Assembly: GCA_036265345.1 (NCBI GenBank)
Contig: DATAPE010000300.1
Location: 1 to 27,512 of the forward strand
Length of the DNA stretch: 27,512 nucleotides
Source: DATAPE01 sp036265345
GTDB taxonomy: Bacteria > Actinomycetota > CADDZG01 > WHSQ01
Direction of reading: 5' to 3'
Numbering within the stretch: the first letter of the stretch is position 1; each line of letters starts with the position of its first letter. The notes under the pieces were generated by a model. That model saw only the letters and a list, made by a program, of their open reading frames with translations, made no database searches and was not told where the DNA came from. The position numbers were made by a program, and so were the translations under genes. Below, one piece after another: positions 1-9,888 of the stretch.

Positions 1-15
1 ACTTCTGTGCTTCAC
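1..15 (-). CDS. start of a gene running off the left edge
   Basis: Only five codons (GTG start, then K-H-R-S) are inside the window, so the product cannot be named. A strong Shine-Dalgarno AAAGGAG lies 4 nt before the GTG on the minus strand, about 60 nt after the stop of the YezD-like gene, so the two are probably co-transcribed. The basic residues after the start would suit a signal peptide. YezD-like genes often sit beside sulfate or sulfonate uptake genes, so a sulfur transporter subunit is a guess only. Confidence 0.4.
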
Positions 16-85
16 GATGCTCCTTTCGATCGGATCTCCATCTCCGGTCATCCGGTCGACGAACGAGGTCTTGGTGACGGAACCG

Positions 86-265
86 TCAGCGGGTGCTGTC
101 GAATCGCAGCTTGCGAGAGGTCTCGATCGAGACGACCCGTCCCTGGTGAACCTTGAGGACGATCGACCCGAAATCGAGGTCTCGCACCGCCGCCTCGACC
201 GTCTCCATGACGTCGTCGAGGTCCTGAGCGAAGCCACGATCCACCTGCACCTGCTGTTGGTCCAT
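86..265 (-). CDS. YezD-like small protein (DUF2292)
   Basis: This 59-aa protein begins MDQQQVQVDRGF. Its C-terminal half has the DUF2292/YezD pattern: a helix, then D-F-G-S-I-V-L-K-V-H-Q-G-R-V-V-S-I-E, ending in K-L-R-F. B. subtilis YezD is of similar length and has the same 'YGSV..VxDGKxxQIExxEKIRF' style core. The family's biochemical role is not known, but it is repeatedly found in sulfate or cysteine assimilation loci. The ATG is preceded by only a weak GAGAG. A direct-repeat operator-like element lies immediately upstream (280-297). A second gene with a strong ribosome binding site follows towards the window edge. Confidence 0.75.
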   Translation of the reverse strand: MDQQQVQVDRGFAQDLDDVMETVEAAVRDLDFGSIVLKVHQGRVVSIETSRKLRFDSTR

Positions 266-279
266 GGCGCCACTCTCGC

Positions 280-297
280 AGGAGTGCTATAGGAGTG
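280..297. promoter_or_regulatory. direct-repeat element upstream of the YezD-like gene
   Basis: The plus-strand sequence is AGGAGTGCTATAGGAGTG, two copies of AGGAGTG spaced 11 bp apart (one helical turn). On the gene's strand a consensus -35 hexamer TTGACA (302-297) runs into it. The element lies 15-32 bp before the ATG, where a repressor would block transcription. The regulator is not in the window. Confidence 0.5.
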
Positions 298-378
298 TCA
301 AGCCTCATCCAAGAATCGACTCTACGCAGTTCAACGTAGATATACCGGCCTTTTTAGGGCTCGTGACCAAGGCTAATA

Positions 379-396
379 AAGAGTGCTCTAAGAGTG
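379..396. promoter_or_regulatory. second copy of the direct-repeat element
   Basis: The sequence AAGAGTGCTCTAAGAGTG has the same architecture as the element at 280-297: two AAGAGTG units 11 bp apart with the shared core GAGTGCTMTARGAGTG. The two elements begin 99 bp apart. The rest of the 287-bp gap between the YezD-like gene and the VOC gene (266-552) holds no ORF I can support. Confidence 0.5.
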
Positions 397-507
397 TTTT
401 CGTAGGACAAACGCCGCGATCCGAGCGTGGCACGTTCGCCTAACGGTAGCCCTGGGCCGCCGTACGAGACCGATCAGGAATCGAGAAGCGCGGCACCGAG
501 GCGCCGC

Positions 508-513
508 TAGAGT
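508..513 (+). promoter_or_regulatory. -10 box of the VOC gene
   Basis: TAGAGT fits TANNNT and lies 39 nt upstream of the ATG at 553, leaving a leader that carries a GGAG Shine-Dalgarno. No clear -35 is visible. Confidence 0.35.
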
Positions 514-552
514 GACCCCAAGGGACCTCACGATCACAACTTAGGAGCAAAC

Positions 553-909
553 ATGACCGGCTCTTCCACGCAGGGGATCAAGACCGTGCTACACCCCGTT
601 TCCGACCTGGAGGCGGCCAAGGCCGTGTACACCGCCCTCCTCGGCATGCCACCGCAGCACGACGCGTCTTTCTACGTCGGGTACGAAGCCGAGGGCCAGC
701 ACATCGGTCTGGTGCCGGGTGGTGGACCGCAGGGCATGACCTCGCCGGTCGCCTACTGGCACGTGTCGAACATCGAGGCCAAGCTCGCCGAGGTAACCGC
801 CGCGGGTGCCACCGTGAAGGAGCCCGCCCACGACGTCGGTGGCGGCCGCTTGGTGGCCACCTTCACCGACCCCGATGGCAACGTCCTCGGGGTGCTCCAG
901 GACCCTTGA
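553..909 (+). CDS. VOC family (glyoxalase/bleomycin-resistance-like) protein
   Basis: This 118-aa protein is a single vicinal-oxygen-chelate unit: 'KTVLHPVSDLEAAKAVYTAL' at the start, a central H-I-G-L-V segment, and the typical end 'FTDPDGNVLGVLQ'. The length suits a one-module VOC protein that dimerises to form the metal site. The substrate cannot be told from sequence; glyoxalase, fosfomycin/bleomycin binding and dioxygenase roles all occur. The start is firm, with TTAGGAG seven nucleotides before the ATG. The UvrA-like gene begins about 70 nt downstream on the same strand, so they may form a two-gene detoxification unit. Confidence 0.85.
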   Translation: MTGSSTQGIKTVLHPVSDLEAAKAVYTALLGMPPQHDASFYVGYEAEGQHIGLVPGGGPQGMTSPVAYWHVSNIEAKLAEVTAAGATVKEPAHDVGGGRLVATFTDPDGNVLGVLQDP

Positions 910-982
910 GTGCCCGACCCCCCGGTCCGGCACTAAGCGACGCGACACGCCGGGATCCGGGTCGCCCACAGCGGCATCCATT

Positions 983-3373
<2,391 letters not shown>

Positions 3374-3401
3374 CCGAGGCGCCGCGGACATCGTGAACTT
3401 C

Positions 3402-3803
3402 TCAGGTGAGGTCGTCCGCCGGGTCGTGGTGGAGATAGACGTCGAACGCCATCCAGATGGTCTTTGACCACGGGTAGAACAGAACAGGGAGCAACCCATT
3501 GGTGAGCAACGCCACCGCCAGCAGGGGAACCCAGGCGATGTCGGGAAGCGTGGCGACGATCACCGCGACGAAGAGGATCGCGAACCACGCCTCACACACG
3601 CCGATGTTGACGATCATCGCCCCGGTCCAGTAGCCCTCTTCACGCTCGAACCGAAACCCGCAACGGGGGCATTGGGGGCGCAACGTGAAGAAGCTCGAGA
3701 AGATCTTCTCCTGACCGCAGCGGGGACACCGGCGTAGAAGCCCTCGCCCCAGAGCCTGCCCCAAGGTGCAGCTGTACTCCGAGGGCCGGTGGTCGCCGGT
3801 CAC
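3402..3803 (-). CDS. DUF983 family membrane protein
   Basis: This 133-aa protein has two zinc-ribbon-like pairs, CPRC at residues 26-29 and CPRC at 45-48, followed by two hydrophobic segments (about 63-82 and 88-110) and the short tail 'YPWSKTIWMAFDVYLH'. That is the layout of DUF983, a small inner-membrane family of unknown function. The GTG start overlaps the stop of the preceding small ORF as GTGA, indicating translational coupling. It is the last gene of an aldehyde dehydrogenase / small ORF / DUF983 group and is convergent with the UvrA-like gene. Confidence 0.82.
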   Translation of the reverse strand: MTGDHRPSEYSCTLGQALGRGLLRRCPRCGQEKIFSSFFTLRPQCPRCGFRFEREEGYWTGAMIVNIGVCEAWFAILFVAVIVATLPDIAWVPLLAVALLTNGLLPVLFYPWSKTIWMAFDVYLHHDPADDLT

Positions 3804-3976
3804 GCCGTCTCCCTGTTCCTCATGATCGGCTTCGTTGAGCTGGGCTCAGGAACCGGCTGCGGGGCTATGGCTACTCCGTCGCGGGCTTCCCAGCCGACCC
3901 AGTTTGCGGCTGGGGCGGCTGCTGCAGAGGCTTCCTCCGCAGCCGTAGCCTCCTCGCCGGTGGCGGCATCTTTCAC
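3800..3976 (-). CDS. small Ala/Glu-rich protein, unknown
   Basis: This 58-aa ORF starts at GTG with GGGGAC six nt upstream. It has an Ala/Glu-rich first half (E-E-A-T-A-A-E-E-A-S), then A-N-W-V-G-W-E-A-R-D-G and a Pro/Ser tail. I recognise no family. The case for it being real is positional: it fills the gap between the aldehyde dehydrogenase stop (4020) and DUF983, and its TGA overlaps the DUF983 GTG as GTGA. No membrane segment or signal peptide is visible. The frame also stays open upstream into the dehydrogenase gene, so the start is uncertain. Confidence 0.4.
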   Translation of the reverse strand: MKDAATGEEATAAEEASAAAAPAANWVGWEARDGVAIAPQPVPEPSSTKPIMRNRETA

Positions 3977-4019
3977 GGCGCCGTCCCCACAGCGACGACG
4001 CTCCTTGGGACGCCAGAAG

Positions 4020-5450
4020 TTACAGCGCCACGTCCGACAGCACGAGGATCTTTGGCTGCGTCATCTCGTCCATCGCGTAGCGCAACCCCTCGCGACCGAC
4101 GCCGGAATCCTTGGTCCCGCCGTAAGGCATCTGGTCGGCCCTCCAGGAGGACACATCGTTGGCGATCACGCCGCCGACGTCGATATCGCGATGGGCAAGC
4201 ATCAGGAGGCGGACATCGGAAGTGAATATCCCGGCCTGCAACCCGTACTTGGTGTCGTTCACGTCGGCGATGGCGGCCTCGAAGTCGTCATAGGTCTCGA
4301 TCGTTGTCACCGGCCCGAATATCTCCTCTGAGCGCACCTTCATTCGGGGCTGCGTCTTCGCCAGCACCGTCGGCAGGTAGAAGGGGTCTTCCCGCTTGCC
4401 TCCGGTCAGAACCTCGGCCCCCGCTTGGACGGCCTCGTCAACCCAAGCAGAGACACGCTCCAGCGAGTCGTGGTCGATGAGGGGGCCGACGTCGGTGTCG
4501 GGATCCATCGGATCCCCCGTCCGCAGCTTCTCCACCTCGGTGATCATCTTGTCGGTGAACGCGCCGGCCACACTCGAGTGGACCAGGACCCGCTGCACCG
4601 AGATGCACGATTGACCGGCCTGGTAATAGCCCCCGAACGCGATGCGCTGGGCAGCCTTATCCAGATCGGCGTCGGCATGCACGATCACACCTGCGTTGCC
4701 GCCCAGTTCCAGAGTGATGGCCTTCTTCGGTGACCCCTCTCGGAGGCCCCAGCCGATAGCGGTCGAGCCCGTGAAGGTGATCTTGGCGAAGCGGGCATCC
4801 GCCGCGAGCTCCCCTGCCTTGGGGCCGCCTACCGGAAGGACCGAACACATCCCCGCGGGAAGGTCCGTCTCGGCGAACAGCTCACCCAGCAGGAGGGCGC
4901 CGAGGGGGGTCTTCGTGGCCGGCTTGATCACGATGGGAGCACCCACCGCGAGGGCGGGGGCCATCTTGTGGGCCACGAGGTTCACGGGAAAGTTGAATGG
5001 GGCGATAGCGAGGACGGGGCCCAGCGGGAAGCGCCGCACGAATCCGAGCCGGGCTCCCAACGAAGCTTCGGTGTCGAAGCGCAATATGGAGCCGGCGTCC
5101 CGGCGGCACTCCTCAGCCGCCCACCGGAAAGTGGACACCGCGCGAGTGGCTTCGACCTTGGCCCACTTGAGCGGTTTGCCGCCCTCGCGGGCGATGACCT
5201 CAGCCACCTCATCGTTTCGCTCCTCGAGGCGCCGCGAGATGTGCATCAGCCCGTCTGCCCGTTTGTAGACAGGGAGCTTGCGGGTCTCCTCGAAAGCTGC
5301 AGCGGCGGCTGCGACCGCGGCCTCTGCGTCGGCGTCAGATGGTGAGGCCACCGTTGCCACCACGCTGTCGTCGAACGGGCTCTTCACATCGAACGTGTTT
5401 GAGTTGGACCGCCACTCTCCGGCGACCAGGTAAGGCTTCGTATCTGCCAT
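4020..5450 (-). CDS. NAD(P)-dependent aldehyde dehydrogenase
   Basis: This 476-aa protein of the ALDH superfamily would oxidise an aldehyde to the acid with NAD(P)+. The cofactor-binding 'FTGSTAIGWGL', the general base E248 in ELGGN and the nucleophile C282 in 'GQSCISVQR' are all present with the usual 34-residue spacing. 'GQ.CISVQRV' resembles lactaldehyde/phosphonoacetaldehyde-type members (ALDH21-like) more than betaine or acetaldehyde enzymes, but the substrate is inference. The start has GGAGGGG four nt before the ATG. It is the first gene of a three-gene minus-strand group and is divergent from the F420 oxidoreductase. Confidence 0.92.
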   Translation of the reverse strand: MADTKPYLVAGEWRSNSNTFDVKSPFDDSVVATVASPSDADAEAAVAAAAAAFEETRKLPVYKRADGLMHISRRLEERNDEVAEVIAREGGKPLKWAKVEATRAVSTFRWAAEECRRDAGSILRFDTEASLGARLGFVRRFPLGPVLAIAPFNFPVNLVAHKMAPALAVGAPIVIKPATKTPLGALLLGELFAETDLPAGMCSVLPVGGPKAGELAADARFAKITFTGSTAIGWGLREGSPKKAITLELGGNAGVIVHADADLDKAAQRIAFGGYYQAGQSCISVQRVLVHSSVAGAFTDKMITEVEKLRTGDPMDPDTDVGPLIDHDSLERVSAWVDEAVQAGAEVLTGGKREDPFYLPTVLAKTQPRMKVRSEEIFGPVTTIETYDDFEAAIADVNDTKYGLQAGIFTSDVRLLMLAHRDIDVGGVIANDVSSWRADQMPYGGTKDSGVGREGLRYAMDEMTQPKILVLSDVAL

Positions 5451-5646
5451 GGCTCCCCTCCGGAACTAAGGTGGACTGACTCAAATCTACGCTGCCGGCG
5501 CGCTCTGATGATCCGCCTGCAGATCCCGTTGCCCTCAGTTAGGGCGTCGGAAGGTCGGATCGATGGTGCTGTGCCTGCCAGGGGTCGGATACCGTGGGCG
5601 CCTTCAGGACAGCATTCATCCTCAGCGTGCAACCCAAGGAGGCTCC

Positions 5647-6597
5647 GTGCCAGAGATCGGCTACGCGTTGTCCAGCGAAGAACAGACGCCGGCGCAACTA
5701 ATCCGCAATGCGGTGCGCGCGGAAGGGGCAGGCTTCACGTTCGCCCTTATCTCAGATCATTACCATCCTTGGACCGACCGCCAGGGCCAGAGCCCGTTCG
5801 TGTGGAGCGTGATCGGTGCGATCGCCCAGGCTACCGACCGGCTCTCGCTCGGTACGGGAGTCACTTGCCCCACCATCCGGATCCACCCCGCCGTCATCGC
5901 TCAAGCGGCAGCGACTTCAGCCGCGATGATGCCGGGCCGCTTCTTCCTGGGAGTCGGGTCGGGCGAGAACCTCAACGAGCACATCACCGGCGAGCACTGG
6001 CCGCCCGCCGACATCCGTCAAGAGATGCTGGAGGAGGCGATCGAGATCATCCGCCAGCTGTGGGAGGGCGGTTCGCAGAGTTATCACGGCGCTTACTACG
6101 CCGTCGAGAACGCCCAGATCTATACCCTGCCTCGGGAACTTCCTCCGATCATGGTGGCCGCCGCGGGACCCCAAGCCGCGGAGCTGGCGGCGCGCGCCGG
6201 CGACGGGTTGATCGGCACGGCCCCCGATAAGGAGCTGACCGATGGTTTCCACAACACGGGCGGCACCGGCCCCATCTATGGTCAGGCCACGGTCTGCTGG
6301 GCCCGCGACGAAGCGAGCGCTCGCAAGACCGCACACGAGTGGTGGCCGAACGCGGCGATAAAGGGAGAGCTCGGTCAAGAGCTGCCGCTGCCGCGCCACT
6401 TCGAGCAAGCGGCGGAATCGGTAACCGAGGACGAGGTGGCGAAAGCTATCGTCTGCGGTCCCGACCCGGAGCGACACCTGGACGCGATCCGTAAGTTCGT
6501 CGACGCCGGCTACACGCACGTCTACGTCCATCAGGTCGGTCCCGACCAAGAGGGGTTCTTCAGCTTCTATCAAAACGAAGTCCTCCCCAAGCTCTAG
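5647..6597 (+). CDS. LLM-class F420-dependent oxidoreductase (TIGR03557-like)
   Basis: This 316-aa protein belongs to the luciferase-like TIM-barrel family that transfers hydride with coenzyme F420. 'EIGYALSSEEQTPAQLIRNA', 'ALISDHYHPW' and 'GVGSGENLNEHITGEHWP' match the G6PDH-like F420 family TIGR03557. The substrate is unknown; few members of this subgroup have been shown to use glucose-6-phosphate. The frame is open from 5563, but the GTG at 5647 is preceded by AAGGAGG at 4 nt and gives the family's usual N-terminus. corA follows after 14 nt, so the two are probably co-transcribed. The roughly 200-bp gap to the divergent aldehyde dehydrogenase must hold both promoters; I see no other gene there. 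Confidence 0.9.
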   Translation: MPEIGYALSSEEQTPAQLIRNAVRAEGAGFTFALISDHYHPWTDRQGQSPFVWSVIGAIAQATDRLSLGTGVTCPTIRIHPAVIAQAAATSAAMMPGRFFLGVGSGENLNEHITGEHWPPADIRQEMLEEAIEIIRQLWEGGSQSYHGAYYAVENAQIYTLPRELPPIMVAAAGPQAAELAARAGDGLIGTAPDKELTDGFHNTGGTGPIYGQATVCWARDEASARKTAHEWWPNAAIKGELGQELPLPRHFEQAAESVTEDEVAKAIVCGPDPERHLDAIRKFVDAGYTHVYVHQVGPDQEGFFSFYQNEVLPKL

Positions 6598-6611
6598 CCG
6601 AGGCAGCCGCT

Positions 6612-7607
6612 ATGACTGAAGCGAAAGCCGTCACCGCACAGGTGCCGCGCCTTAGCATCCTGCGGTCGGTGAGCGGTGGGGAGTGGACGCCAACCACCGA
6701 CCTTCCCTCCCTGGCCGAGATGAGTGCCTCCCGGGCCGTCTTCTGGGCGACGGGAGACTCCTCGCAGATGACCCCCGAAGAGATCATCGAGGTCGCCCGC
6801 AAGTTGGACCTCGATCCCATGGCCGTCGAAGACGTTCTCCATGGCCGGCAACGGCCCAAGTTCGAGCCCTACCAGAGTCATCTCTTCGGGATCGTCCATC
6901 AGCTCGACGATGTCGATGGGCAGCTCGAAGCTCACCAGATCGCGTGCTTCCTCGGGCCGTCCTACGTACTGACCTTGCACGAGAACGCCACCCGCGTGAT
7001 CGACGCCACGATCGAGCAGATGCGGCGGGACCAGGATCCCGGCACCCCTGCCTACCTCATCCATCGCCTGGTGGACGTCGTCGTGGATGACTATCAAGCG
7101 ATAGCGGATGGCCTCGAGGGCGAAGTCGAAGAGCTCGAAGCCCAGGCCCTCGGAGAGGACTCGCCGCCGGTCAAATGGAAGCTCTACTCGGTCAAGCAGA
7201 GGGTCTCGAGGCTGCGCAGGTATGCCCTGCCGGTCGGCCGGGCGCTCGAGGACGTCGTCGATCAGGAGATTGCGATCTTCCCTCCCGAGACGTCACATCT
7301 GTTCCGCAACGTGCATGACCATGTGATGCGGATGGGGGATCAGATCCGCAGCATCGACGATCTCAGCGAGGCGGTTATCGATCTGGCGCGGGCCGATCGA
7401 GCCGACGCGCTGAACGACGTCACGAAGAAGCTCACATCGTGGGCCGCGATCATCGCGGTACCGACATTCATCGCCAGCATCTACGGGATGAACTTCGATC
7501 TGATCCCGAAGCAGGGCGCGATCTTTGGATTCTGGTTCTCGCTGGCGCTGATGGCGGTGACCGCGATCCTTCTGTACATCGTTTTCAAGCGCAAAGACTG
7601 GATCTGA
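6612..7607 (+). CDS. corA: CorA-family Mg2+/Co2+ transporter
   Basis: This 331-aa protein has a long cytoplasmic alpha/beta and helical N-terminal domain, then two C-terminal membrane helices (about 278-297 and 303-325). The selectivity motif G-M-N at residues 292-294 ends the first helix ('SIYGMNFD'). The C-terminus 'FKRKDWI' follows the basic-tail pattern of the family. It would work as a homopentameric channel for divalent cations in the cytoplasmic membrane. The ATG lies 14 nt after the oxidoreductase stop, with GAGG as a modest ribosome binding site. Confidence 0.93.
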   Translation: MTEAKAVTAQVPRLSILRSVSGGEWTPTTDLPSLAEMSASRAVFWATGDSSQMTPEEIIEVARKLDLDPMAVEDVLHGRQRPKFEPYQSHLFGIVHQLDDVDGQLEAHQIACFLGPSYVLTLHENATRVIDATIEQMRRDQDPGTPAYLIHRLVDVVVDDYQAIADGLEGEVEELEAQALGEDSPPVKWKLYSVKQRVSRLRRYALPVGRALEDVVDQEIAIFPPETSHLFRNVHDHVMRMGDQIRSIDDLSEAVIDLARADRADALNDVTKKLTSWAAIIAVPTFIASIYGMNFDLIPKQGAIFGFWFSLALMAVTAILLYIVFKRKDWI

Positions 7608-7633
7608 CCGGCCGGCTTACGGGTCGGCGCTGA

Positions 7634-7639
7634 TAGAGT
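7634..7639 (+). promoter_or_regulatory. -10 box, probable leaderless promoter of the 80-aa gene
   Basis: TAGAGT (TANNNT) lies 8 nt before the ATG at 7648, so the transcript would begin at or next to the start codon. Confidence 0.4.
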
Positions 7640-7647
7640 CGGGGGCC

Positions 7648-7890
7648 ATGGCAGACGGAAAGCAGAAGAAGGTCACGCAGAAATTGACGCTCGATGTCTA
7701 TCTCACCGCGGCCGACGGAAAGATCCGCAAGACCCACGCCGCGGAGGTCCGGCGCCTGCAGAAGCTGGGCTTCCGGGAGACCAGTCGCAAGCTCGCCGGC
7801 CGCGAGGACCACGTCAAATTGAATCTGGAGCGCGAGATCGAGCGTTATCCCGGCGTTCCCCTGCCGGCGGTTCCCCCTTACATCCAGTAG
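7648..7890 (+). CDS. small basic protein, unknown
   Basis: This 80-aa protein is rich in Lys, Arg and Glu. It begins 'MADGKQKKVTQKLTLDVYLTAADGK', has a central helix 'HAAEVRRLQKLGF' and a charged stretch 'LNLEREIERYPG', and ends in a Pro-rich tail. It has no cysteines, no membrane segment and no signal peptide, so it is probably cytoplasmic. I do not recognise the family. It sits 40 nt after corA but seems to have its own leaderless promoter. Codon use is like its neighbours, and the opposite-strand frame over it makes no convincing protein. Confidence 0.7.
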   Translation: MADGKQKKVTQKLTLDVYLTAADGKIRKTHAAEVRRLQKLGFRETSRKLAGREDHVKLNLEREIERYPGVPLPAVPPYIQ

Positions 7891-8020
7891 GCCGTCTGCT
7901 GCTATGAGCGGCGCCACTTTTTCGACATGGGTGGGCCGAAGCTGGCGCATCGCCCCCAAACCCCCTCCCCCATCGCTGCGTATTACCTGGAGCCGATCGA
8001 TCAGAAGCAAGGGAGGCAAC

Positions 8021-8455
8021 ATGCGGGACAGGATGAGATGGGTCATGGCGCTGGGGGCCGTGGCCATCCTCGGTGTGGCTTGTGGCAGTAACAGCAACAA
8101 CGGCACCGCATCAGGCGGAGGAACCAACTTTTCCATCACGACACCCTCCAGCGGCGCCAAGGTCTCGGAGCCGTTCACCGTGCAAGTGAGCACCAACGTC
8201 AAGCTCGGGCCGACATCTAGCGGCAACGATCACTACCATCTGTACTTCGACGGGAGCCAGGCCAACTACGCGGTGTGCACATCGGCCCTGTGCCAGGTCA
8301 ACAATCTCTCTCCCGGAAAGCACACGATCGAAGCCTCGCTGCGTCATGCCGACCACTCGGACGCCGGCCCCAAGGACACGATCACCGTGACCGTCGGTGG
8401 GAGCGGTGGTGGTGGTGGTGGCGGTGGCGGCGGTGGCGGCGGTGGCGGCTACTAG
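8021..8455 (+). CDS. lipoprotein with DUF4399-like domain and poly-glycine tail
   Basis: This 144-aa protein starts at the ATG at 8021, preceded by GGGAGG; the frame is open from 7904 but that extension looks non-coding. Residues 1-21 form a lipoprotein signal peptide with lipobox G-V-A-C. Residues about 38-125 form a beta-sandwich-like unit: 'SITTPSSGAKVSEPFTVQV', then D-H-Y-H-L-Y-F-D-G, 'LSPGKHTIEASLRHADHS' and T-I-T-V-T-V. This resembles DUF4399 and related Ig-like domains, with His residues that could bind a metal. The protein ends in about 15 glycines and a tyrosine, encoded by a GGT/GGC triplet tract (8397-8450). The cytochrome gene starts 9 nt later, so a joint role in electron transfer at the membrane is inferred. 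Confidence 0.8.
   Translation: MRDRMRWVMALGAVAILGVACGSNSNNGTASGGGTNFSITTPSSGAKVSEPFTVQVSTNVKLGPTSSGNDHYHLYFDGSQANYAVCTSALCQVNNLSPGKHTIEASLRHADHSDAGPKDTITVTVGGSGGGGGGGGGGGGGGGY
8397..8450 (+). repeat. GGT/GGC triplet tract
   Basis: An almost pure run of glycine codons at the 3' end of the lipoprotein gene, interrupted only by one AGC. Such a tract can change length by slipped replication and would vary the protein tail in whole codons without a frameshift. Confidence 0.75.
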
Positions 8456-8464
8456 CCCGTAGGT

Positions 8465-9157
8465 ATGGCCGGTCTCCAGAGGTACGGCCGTAGGACCCGA
8501 TGGTTCCACGCGGGTGTCTACGTCTTCACTCTGGTAGCGCTGGGCACCGGCCTGTGGATCAACTTCGGACAGGAGGGCCGGGCGAGCTTCCTCGCCCGGC
8601 TCTTGAACCGTCCGGACATCGTGATCCACGAAGACGCCGGATGGGTGCTCGTGGGCCTCGCCGCGATCGCAGTGATCTTCGGCTTCCGTGCGATCGCGAC
8701 CTTCGCCGAGGAGTCCTTCCGTTATGGCCGCGGCGACGGCGCGTGGCTAGCCGGATGGCCGAAGGCGGCCTTCACCGGGAGGTTCCGGCGTCATGGGGGC
8801 CACTTCGATCCCGGTCAGCGCATCGCCAACATCGTCATCGCAGTGGGCATCCTGACGTTGATCGCCTCTGGGGTCGCGCTCCTGCACGTTCACGGCGGAC
8901 CGTGGTTCGTGCGCCTTGCCCAGATCCACCAGTGGACGACGTACATCCTCATACCGGTCATCGCCGGCCACATCATCGTGGCCTCGGGGGTGCTGCCCGG
9001 TTACCGCGGCGTGTGGCGCTCGATGCATTGGGGGGGCCGGGTAAGACCCGATACGGCCGAGCGGCTCTGGCCCGACTGGGCCGAGAAGCAGACGCCCGGA
9101 CTCGCGCCAGCGCCAGACCCCGAACCTGATCTCGTCACCCGCGAGGGTCGTCGCTAA
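8465..9157 (+). CDS. cytochrome b561-type / formate-dehydrogenase-gamma-like membrane haem protein
   Basis: This 230-aa protein has four hydrophobic segments (about 15-34, 53-80, 119-140, 156-176). Histidines at 15, 55, 155 and 169 are placed like the bis-His ligands of di-haem cytochromes b, and the tail 'SMHWGGRVRPDTAERLWPDW' resembles the FdnI/FdoI family. It would pass electrons between a periplasmic or cytoplasmic partner and the quinone pool. No catalytic dehydrogenase subunit is adjacent; the upstream lipoprotein (9 nt away) is its only obvious partner. A sulfite-oxidase-like protein lies 0.7 kb downstream, but a link is speculative. The ribosome binding site is weak. Confidence 0.8.
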   Translation: MAGLQRYGRRTRWFHAGVYVFTLVALGTGLWINFGQEGRASFLARLLNRPDIVIHEDAGWVLVGLAAIAVIFGFRAIATFAEESFRYGRGDGAWLAGWPKAAFTGRFRRHGGHFDPGQRIANIVIAVGILTLIASGVALLHVHGGPWFVRLAQIHQWTTYILIPVIAGHIIVASGVLPGYRGVWRSMHWGGRVRPDTAERLWPDWAEKQTPGLAPAPDPEPDLVTREGRR

Positions 9158-9205
9158 GGAAAGGTCCGGATAGAGGGCCGAATGCTAGAACTCAACGCCT
9201 CAGCT

Positions 9206-9850
9206 TCACCGGCGGCCCTCCCCCACGAAGGGATTGTTTCGGCGCTCTTCACCGATCGTTGTAGACGGACCGTGGCCCGGGTGGACGGTGGTGTCGTCTC
9301 CCAGGGCGAAGAGCTTGCCCCGGATCATCTCGAGGAGCAGTGTCTCATCGCCGCCGGGAAGATCGCTTCGTCCGATGCTCGAAGCGAACAGTGCATCGCC
9401 CGACAAGACGTCGCCCGCGCCCACCAGGCTGATCGAGCCGGGAGAGTGCCCGGGAGTGTGCAGAACCTCGAGCTCCATCGCGCCTGCCACCAATCTGTCA
9501 CCTTCGTTCAGGGGAGCATCGATCTCGGGCGGGGGTGGGAGCTCGACACCCAGGAACAAGCGACCCGATTCCAAGTACCAATCGAGCAGTCCTCGGTCCC
9601 CGGTATGTAGCCGGAAGGGGGCTCCGGTCAGCGCGCGCAGCTCTTGGGCTGCGATCAGGTGATCGAAGTGGGCATGGGTTGCGACGATCGCAACAGCCTT
9701 CAGCTCGTTCGTCGTCAGCAGCTCGGCCAGCTCGGCGGGCTCGCCACCGGGGTCCACAACGATCACCTCACGTGTTTGCGGATCACCGATGACGTAGCAG
9801 TTGCAGGCGAGCGGACCCACCTCTCGTTGGAAGAAGAGCGCAAAGGGCAT
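9206..9850 (-). CDS. metallo-beta-lactamase fold hydrolase (glyoxalase II-like)
   Basis: This 214-aa protein has the metal-binding signature T-H-A-H-F-D-H (H59, H61, D63, H64), then H-T-P-G-H-S-P-G-S, 'LSGDALFASSIGRSD' and 'PGHGPST', which supply the remaining ligands of a binuclear site. This arrangement is typical of glyoxalase II and related thioester hydrolases in bacteria ('HYxCIDG/PGH' group). The C-terminus ends N-N-P-F-V, as in many YcbL-like proteins. It is probably cytoplasmic. The start ATG at 9850 sits 6 nt downstream of TAGGAT and has no Shine-Dalgarno, so translation is likely leaderless. Confidence 0.9.
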   Translation of the reverse strand: MPFALFFQREVGPLACNCYVIGDPQTREVIVVDPGGEPAELAELLTTNELKAVAIVATHAHFDHLIAAQELRALTGAPFRLHTGDRGLLDWYLESGRLFLGVELPPPPEIDAPLNEGDRLVAGAMELEVLHTPGHSPGSISLVGAGDVLSGDALFASSIGRSDLPGGDETLLLEMIRGKLFALGDDTTVHPGHGPSTTIGEERRNNPFVGEGRR

Positions 9851-9856
9851 CGTCCG

Positions 9857-9862
9857 ATCCTA
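9857..9862 (-). promoter_or_regulatory. -10 box, leaderless promoter of the MBL-fold gene
   Basis: The minus-strand TAGGAT lies 6 nt before the ATG. It sits 13 bp from the -10 box of the divergent gene, so two RNA polymerases could hardly bind at once. Confidence 0.5.
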
Positions 9863-9875
9863 GGTCCGGCGCTTC

Positions 9876-9881
9876 TAGACT
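9876..9881 (+). promoter_or_regulatory. -10 box, leaderless promoter of the sulfite-oxidase-like gene
   Basis: TAGACT lies 7 nt before the GTG at 9889 and no ribosome binding site is present. Confidence 0.5.
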
Positions 9882-9888
9882 CTGCCGC

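Noticed and set aside
839..982. N-terminal extension of the UvrA-like frame inside the VOC gene
   Set aside because: It lies in another frame of a well-supported gene, has low-complexity composition and precedes the conserved start of the first ABC module.
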